DNA of 64,000 bases from Narthecium ossifragum (Eukaryota > Streptophyta > Magnoliopsida > Dioscoreales > Nartheciaceae): NCBI GenBank assembly GCA_963920575.1, contig OY986968.1, positions 5,449,485-5,513,484 on the forward strand, read 5' to 3'. The translations under genes and the position numbers were made by a program. This document shows positions 57,411 to 64,000 of the stretch, one piece after another (within the stretch, counting starts at the first letter, position 1; the number at the start of each line of letters is the position of its first letter). The notes under the pieces were generated by a model. It did no database searches and was not told where the DNA came from. It saw only the letters and a program-made list of their open reading frames with translations.

Positions 57411-60400
57411 GTCACACCCCGATCAAGAAAACCCATCCGGTCCGGGGCGTGAGGGTTCCTAAGCTATTCAATCATCTCTGACGCTTTTTTATAACAATTA
57501 TCACAACTAATTTGAACAATTCTATCAGATGGACAACATAGTAATTTCTAATAAACTACTATCTAAAACAGTTCCAGATTAACATCAAAGTAAACAAGAT
57601 TACATAATTATACAAACCTCATATTTATATAATTTATTCCTCGAATACAAATTCATAAACATCTAATCCTCGTGAGAGAAATTATACATTTAATCTATCT
57701 ATCAAAAGTAACCTATAACAAAAGGAACAGCTGAAGCTGCCAACACCTCAGGATCCTCGAGAGCCTACTGAAGTCACTGCGCCATCAAAAGCATGTCCAG
57801 CTTGTACTACAGAGAAGAGTTGACGCATGCACATGCAAACGCAGTCCGGGTAGGAGTTAGCAACAAAGCTTAGTAGGGTTCTACTCTACGTCACACTCAA
57901 GGAAAGGAAACAATAAAGTCCCAGGTTCCACCTCATCATTAGGGGACAAACACACGTTACGAACTCCGCCTATCCTAGGGCACACACTCTGATGACATCC
58001 ACTGTCAAGCATGTCACATGTTCAATTGATTTGAATTGCTAAAGAAGATTGATCTTGATTGGCTCCCTACTTAGATGATTGCAGGACCCCGATTACTTGT
58101 TTGCCCTTGTCACGACACTGGGTTACTCAATTAGGTCTTAATTGTCTCAAGTGCATTGAAGTCTTAGAAGTATATCATTTATCTACTTATTCATTTGCTT
58201 TTTACTTGGCCATGACTTGAGAGATAAAATTCGTGTATGGAAATCTACTTTGAGCACTGAAGTTGAGAATTGGTTGTATATGAATCAATGCATTGTATTT
58301 TAATAAATTAGTGGTTTTGCTTGTTTGTTTGTTTGTGTGTTTCTTTCTTTTTGGCTTTGCTCGAGTACAAGCAAAGTGTAAGTTGGGGGGTGTGATGAGA
58401 CATGAAAAGTACAGAAATTAACCTATTAATTTACCTTTATTAGTCTTTGAGCGACATATTTCTAACAATCTTCATGGTATTTTAGGTACAAGAGCCCTCA
58501 ACAAAAGTTAGATCAAGTTTAAAGCGTAAACGAGCCTATTCGGGAACATTTAACTACATGGGTCAAGTACAAAGATTAAACTGTATATGCTCAAGAAGAA
58601 CCAGATGATGTGCCATATATTATTGAAAATCTCTGAAAGTCTAGTTTCTAGAGAATTTTACGGTTCATGATTTCAAGTTTTCTAGAGGAAGTTATGGCAT
58701 ATTTGGTACCAATGCGCAGTGCTGAGAAAGAAGCTAAAATTTTCATGAAGAATTAAAAGATCGATCTTCACAGCATATGAAGATCGATCGTCTTTGTGTA
58801 GGAATAGTGGCAGAGAGCAACAATTCTAAATATCGATCTTCTTCCTATAGAAGATTGACCTTCTTCGGGGCGCAGCCAACAACGAGATGAAAAGATCGAT
58901 CTTCTTCTTTAAGAAGATCGATCTTTCCTTACCAGGAGGGAAAAATGAAGGGTCAGATGTAATCCGAAGGGGAGAAGCTTGATGGCTATAAATACCAAAC
59001 TTAGGGCTCTTATTGGGGGATTCTTTTGGATGGTTGGAGGCCAAGGAAAGGGGCATTCCTAGATTGGGAAAGAGGAGAGCTTTCACCTCCAAGGGAAGGG
59101 ATTGAAGAAGAGAAGGATGATCCAACTCTCATCCACATCTTCAACCTTGAAGATGAGTAGGTAACCTCCTATCCTAGTGGAATACCATGATGTTTTAGGT
59201 TTTCTTTGTAGTTTTTTTTTAATTTGGATGTTGTAATCCTTATGAGACAAGTTGTATGAATTTATTCTTCATTTCTATACATTTGTAGTTGGATTCTAAT
59301 ATTGAATGGTGGATTTCATTTTTTTGCATAGGCTAGACCCTTATGCTTGGATGGTGTTTGTTGATATTCCCCAATAAGTTGGCTATGCTAAAACCATTGT
59401 CACTCATGTTGAAAGGAGTATTGACTTTAGGTTAGGGCTTGTAGGTGCTAGAACAACCCCAATGCACATCTAGCCTAGCCTCCATTCCATCTTTTGTAGT
59501 GTATTGGATGCGAAGTACTGGAACCACCTCGATCCATTATCATTTTCCATACAACCCAATTCATTGCGACGAGATGATCCTAACCCGACCTCTCGTTAGC
59601 AATGATCGGAGCTAATCCCTCGAACGTCGACTTTCTATCATACACCTTTTGCGACGGATAGACCTTACCCGGCTATTCATTAGCGACAACCTTGGCTAGC
59701 CACAAGGTAGTTGATATTGTAGTGTCTCGATAGGATTGCACATCTTGATCCATTAGAAAGCTACGATTGAGCCTAATCTGGATTGGGATTCTCTAGGACC
59801 ACTTTCTATCCATTGAATCATTTACATGCTTTCTTAGTTCCCTTATCATAAAACCCAAAAACCATTTCTTTTATTATCCTTGTAGGAGCACTTAGATTAG
59901 GTCTAGTAGTTTAATTGTTTTCATATGCATTCTTTGTGGATTTCGACTCGGACTCACCGCTAGCTACCCCCAAAGTAGTTAGTCAGTAGTTCGATTATAA
60001 ATTTATAATTTTGATTGGGCGCGTTAAGTCGCGACACATTTTGTGCCCTATCAGGCGTGACTCCCTTGGTTCAATCACAAGTCTCACAGACTAGACGCAG
60101 ATAATTAAACAAGCAACAAAGATTTACATACAAGACTAGTCAAAATATCACAATTTAAATGCTACACAAAAGAGGAGATTATTAATCAACTAGTAAGCCA
60201 AATATCACATAATTAACAATGTAGAATTCACCAAATTGAACATACTGGACACAGGAGTCACTAGGAACCTTAATTGCATGATTCTACAAAAAATAAACAC
60301 CATGAACACCAAAATCCACTAAGATTATGCATTTTCGGATTAGCTACAGTAATTATCATTAGAGGGGATGAAATCTTCGCAATTCAACATCCAAACGACG

Positions 60401-60986
60401 TCAGATTCCAAATTAAACATGGGCAGGTATAGATTTGCATGCTAGGAACATGTTGACCAATAGTTGGATTAATTACATGATTAAAACTCCCAAAAATCAC
60501 TAATCAAAACACTAATTACTTACTAATCATTGTCTCATCGCAGAAGGAAAACCACCACAAATCGTAGAAAACCCCAAAAATTATGAAACCAGGTGGAATT
60601 GAAAGAAGATTCAATTATTTATAACTTTTATCATGAAAGTTACTCGAGATCATGCTCACAACTCAGATATCGAGCATGACCTTAGTTGTTCATCAAAGAA
60701 CAAAACACCGATAAAATCCAGGAAAAACTTGCTAAAATCTGGATAAAACTACTATCAAATTGCATGAGGCTTCAATCAGATACTAAACATGCATCAAGGA
60801 ACTAAGTAGTGCAAAGAAAACCAAGAATTAACCAATCAAGCCCTAACTTAAGCTTAACCCAATGTTAAGGTAGAAGCCTAACCTTAAACGCTAATCCGGC
60901 CTTCAATCCTTGCTAAACCACCGTCCTCCATCGCCGTCACTGTCTCCAGCTTACAGGAGAGCCGCAGGGAAACGTTCGACGCCTCT
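57411..60986 (-). repeat. LTR of the TGTCACACC-type family, split by another element
   Basis: The left part (57411–58021) starts TCACACCCCGATCAAG with the family phrases CGTAGGAGT/GGTAGGAGTTAGCAAC. The right part (60054–60986) resumes with GGCGTGACTCCCTTGGTTCA and ends in CCGTCCTCCATCGCCGTCAC before the next insertion. It probably continues past 63981 (CCTTTGCCCACGCGCG) to the window edge. No genes are present. Confidence 0.6.
58022..60053 (+). mobile_element. 5'-truncated Athila/Tat-like element: internal tail plus 3' LTR
   Basis: The first 371 bp are the tail of an internal region ending in GCAAAGTGTAAGTTGGGGGG, a polypurine tract. The LTR (58393–60053) runs from TGATGAGACATGAAAAG to TTGTGCCCTATCA and is the same family as the solo LTR at 25265. 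GATCGATC pairs are at 58759/58782 and 58894/58916. A TATA box lies at 58987–58993, about 65 bp downstream. The rest of the element and a target duplication are missing. Confidence 0.75.
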
Positions 60987-63981
60987 TGTCATGCCCCGAC
61001 CCAGAAAACCCATTCAGATCGAGGCGTGAGCCACCTAAACCTGTTTACATCATCAATTGGCGCACAAGTATATAACTGCTATGAATTTAAATAATTTAGT
61101 CCTCCAGTTCATAAAAATTTTTAGGCAGAATCCCCTTTATAATTATAACATAAGAAACATGTATATTTTATAATTTTACAATTTCAGTATCATCACCTTC
61201 CTCAACATCTACATTAAAGAATATTACAACATCTCTCAATTACAACTGAATTAATAATCATACAATTCTATTCTTTGATACATCAGATTATACATCATTG
61301 ATTAAAACTGTAAATTAACTGTAGAAGAACTTCTCGAAAATCCAAGTCCTCGATCACCTCGAAATATCGCGCCATCTTCTAGAAAAACACCTGAAAGAAG
61401 GAACTGCATCGACCTGCATCGCCGATGCAGCCCAGGTAGGATGAGCAACAATGTCCAGTAGGGTTCTACTGTATGTCGCACAGAAAGGAAAGGAAACTAC
61501 AACTGTGTCGTTCTCCGCCTAAGCCTAAAGTATGCCAAGGGGCCTCATAACCCCGTCGATTCCCGAGGGCTCCTGTCCAGGTCCCACCCTCACCCAAGAA
61601 CAAACGAGAGGAAACAAAGACTGCGGGCTCCTGTCCAGGTACCACCCTGCCCAGTCATACCATCTCTCGCGGGGACACACATGTCAAGGACATCGACAAC
61701 CATCCTTAGCGCTTGGACTCGGAGATCCGACACGACCTCTACACCTCAAGTACAAGAATATAATACATAGTCGACTATCACGATAACTTCAAATGTTACC
61801 AAACATAATCATTCGATGACAATCACGTCCTAATCCTCAACTAACCAAACCGTCCTAGGGTTAGATCCGGGCCTACCTGAGAACCCCGGATCGGCGATCG
61901 AATTCATCGCCTACCACCTAGCCTTAATGCTTCTAATGCAAGCAAATACATGCAATGCTCACACACACATTTAATAGATCAGGGCATGCAACAGTATGTC
62001 ATACATAATACAGGACTAGGCATAGCCTCAAGCTTGCCAAGTGATAAACATAGCAAGGGTTCAAAGCAATAAGGATCTATCTAGCAAAGCAAGTATAACA
62101 AACATCCAACAGATCAAAATCCGGCATTACAACGGCGTCCACAACCGTCAACCGTAATTTCTACAACGGGATACAAGCCCAGCCAAACAAATAACAACTA
62201 CAACTATTACAACAGACAACAACTAGGGCACACTTTCGGCCCACTAATTATCTACACATCCCAAGGGGCATGACTCCCTTGGTTCAACCACGAGCCACAC
62301 ATAGGGCCTACATATATATATATATATATATTCATATAGATAACATGCTATAATTTGAACTAAACTTCTAAGTACATGAAATTGGCGAAGGAATACACGT
62401 GGCATAACCATAAGTAAAACCCAATCCATTCGCATGAGACTTCGCATTCAGATATACTAACATAATCCAAGTCACAAACACACATTTATATAACATGATA
62501 AGAAATGCTAACATAACATTGACAAGAGTCAAGGAAATTCATCCGAGATATCATTTTTGTAAATAGAAAACCCAAGCCTATTCTCTCGAGAACTCCACGT
62601 TAAATTCACAGGAAATCCATATGAAAAATCACCTGCTAGCATCCTACGAGAAGATCCTAGTATTCATCACATAAAAGATATCAATTTGCATAATTGAAAC
62701 CTAGGGCTACACAAGCTTAAAACTCGGCATAAATCCTTCAAAACTTCCCTAGAATTAGAGTAAATAATACCTAACATCTCTAGCAATCTACTACGAGAAG
62801 ATCGAAATAAATAGATCAATAAAAGCCCAATCTTTCTGCCAAAAACCCACAATTCTGCCAAAGATTGATTTCATCGCAGATCACGGAACAATTCATTATA
62901 AATCATAGAAAAATCTGAAAAACATGAAATTAGTTGGATCGGAGAGTAGACTCAAAGGCCTACAACTTTCATGTTGAAAGCTAAGTGAGATTCCTCGCGG
63001 AATAGCACCAGGTTCAAGAAGAAGCCGGCTAATTTCACAGAATAGGGGATGAAAACTAAATCCGGGAAGAACGACTTGATAAACCCCATTAAGACCCCAT
63101 CAATCATCGATTAAACCTGGTTCAGGTAGGATCTAAGCCTAGGGAAGCACGTTAGAAGAGGAATCACCAAAATTTCATCCGATTGAAACCCTCACGATCA
63201 AACCCAAAGCAAGGAACAGAGCCAATCAACAATCAACCATGAATAACATGAATATGATGAAGGAAACAATCCACAATCACAAGTAGATCCTAACTTAAGA
63301 CTGAATCAAAGATTCAGGTAGGAAACCCTACCTTAAAACGCAAATCCAAGCTTCACTCCTTTCTAATCCGCCGTCCTCCGTCGCCGTCTCCAGTTCGTCG
63401 GAGAGCCGCCGGAGTCTTCCCACAACCGCAGCCGTCGTCGGAGAAGGAAGATCGCGGGAGAGAGAAAGGGAAGGAAGGAGAAGCCGCTCGCCGCCGCCTC
63501 CAGGTCACCGGGGAAGGACGGAGGGTTGCTGCGGGAGAGAGAAGGGAAGGAAGGAGGAGGGGGTAGGGCACAGGGAAGGCAGGGGAAGGGAGAGGGAAAA
63601 GAGAGGAAAAAGGGAAAATAAAGAAAGAGAGAGAGAGAAGAGGGTTAAGCCACCTAAGTGGCTTAGCCTGTTCAGACGAGCCAACTGATCAGACTGAATC
63701 CGATTTGACTCCAAATTGCGATCTCGTCGTAATCTCGTCCGGATCTGACGATCATGAACGCTCATACTGAATCTAAACAATCATGTACATCAATCAAGGC
63801 TGTATGTGCACTACGTGGGTGTGAAACCGACCACCAAGGCGCAATCTTACCAAATTGCCCCTGGGGTCCAAAAGCAACGATGCGATCAACCGATCGCAAA
63901 CCAAGGCCAACCAAGCCAAACCACAAAACCAGATCCTCGACCCAATGCGGTCGGACCAGGTTAGAGGAACGGGTCCTCACA
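60987..63981 (-). mobile_element. Solo LTR of the TGTCATGCC-type family, nested in a sister LTR
   Basis: It begins TGTCATGCCCCGACCC and ends GGAACGGGTCCTCACA. The flanks CCTCT and CCTTT form an imperfect 5-bp duplication. It is about 3 kb, longer than the family members at 23442 and 20229. It lacks GATCGATC boxes, but at the equivalent place has another palindrome, TAAGCCACCTAAGTGGCTTA (63644–63663). It contains a TA microsatellite near 62312–62331 and no genes. Confidence 0.65.
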
Positions 63982-64000
63982 CCTTTGCCCACGCGCGACG

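Overview
This is a transposon-rich piece of flowering-plant nuclear DNA. It has spliced genes with GT–AG introns, plastid-type N termini, Ty3/gypsy and copia LTRs, LINEs, SINEs, hAT and Mutator-like elements, and two 200-N assembly gaps (6985–7184 and 44698–44897). GC-rich first exons and the overall repeat style would fit a monocot, but I cannot name the species.

Three host genes look intact, and I could join their exons in frame. A BRO1-domain protein lies at 1069–3696 (+, six exons, 381 aa). A plastid-targeted metallo-beta-lactamase-fold protein lies at 9447–12683 (−, six exons, 334 aa). A rhomboid-like, RBL9-type protein lies at 29268–35406 (+, six exons, 528 aa) and lacks the catalytic serine motif. 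Broken host genes are an epoxide hydrolase pseudogene (13023–13880), a duplicated last exon of the metallo-beta-lactamase gene (14395–14477), and a cluster of three unrelated gene fragments: mTERF6-like, PTRHD1-like and PIRL-like (45242–46690).

Layout: 1–570 holds a LINE relic. Next is the BRO1 gene, then a 5S-rRNA-like scrap, then a LINE (4090–9055) split by two LTRs. At 9056–16255 is the metallo-beta-lactamase/epoxide hydrolase region with its partial tandem duplicate, which a solo LTR interrupts. From 16256 to 27200 the sequence is repeats: LINE, LTR pieces, a TRIM-like element, and a hAT element with LTRs nested in it. The RBL9 gene follows, with a SINE and a hAT element in its introns. 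An Athila/Tat-type gypsy element with perfect target duplications fills 35932–53884 and contains several nested insertions. After it come tandem repeats with a short interstitial telomeric array, a clean 1.5-kb MULE (55228–56724), and LTRs nested in LTRs up to the right edge.

The most unusual signal is shared between unrelated retroelements. Short palindromes of the GATCGATC type (or CGGTCGAT…ATCGACCG) occur in pairs 20–23 bp apart, usually in U3 just upstream of the TATA box. They appear in the copia-like LTR, the Athila/Tat LTRs and the TGTCGCGCC/TGTCAYRCC LTR family, and also inside the gag–pol coding region. The host exons I read lack them. I know of no described element type with this property.
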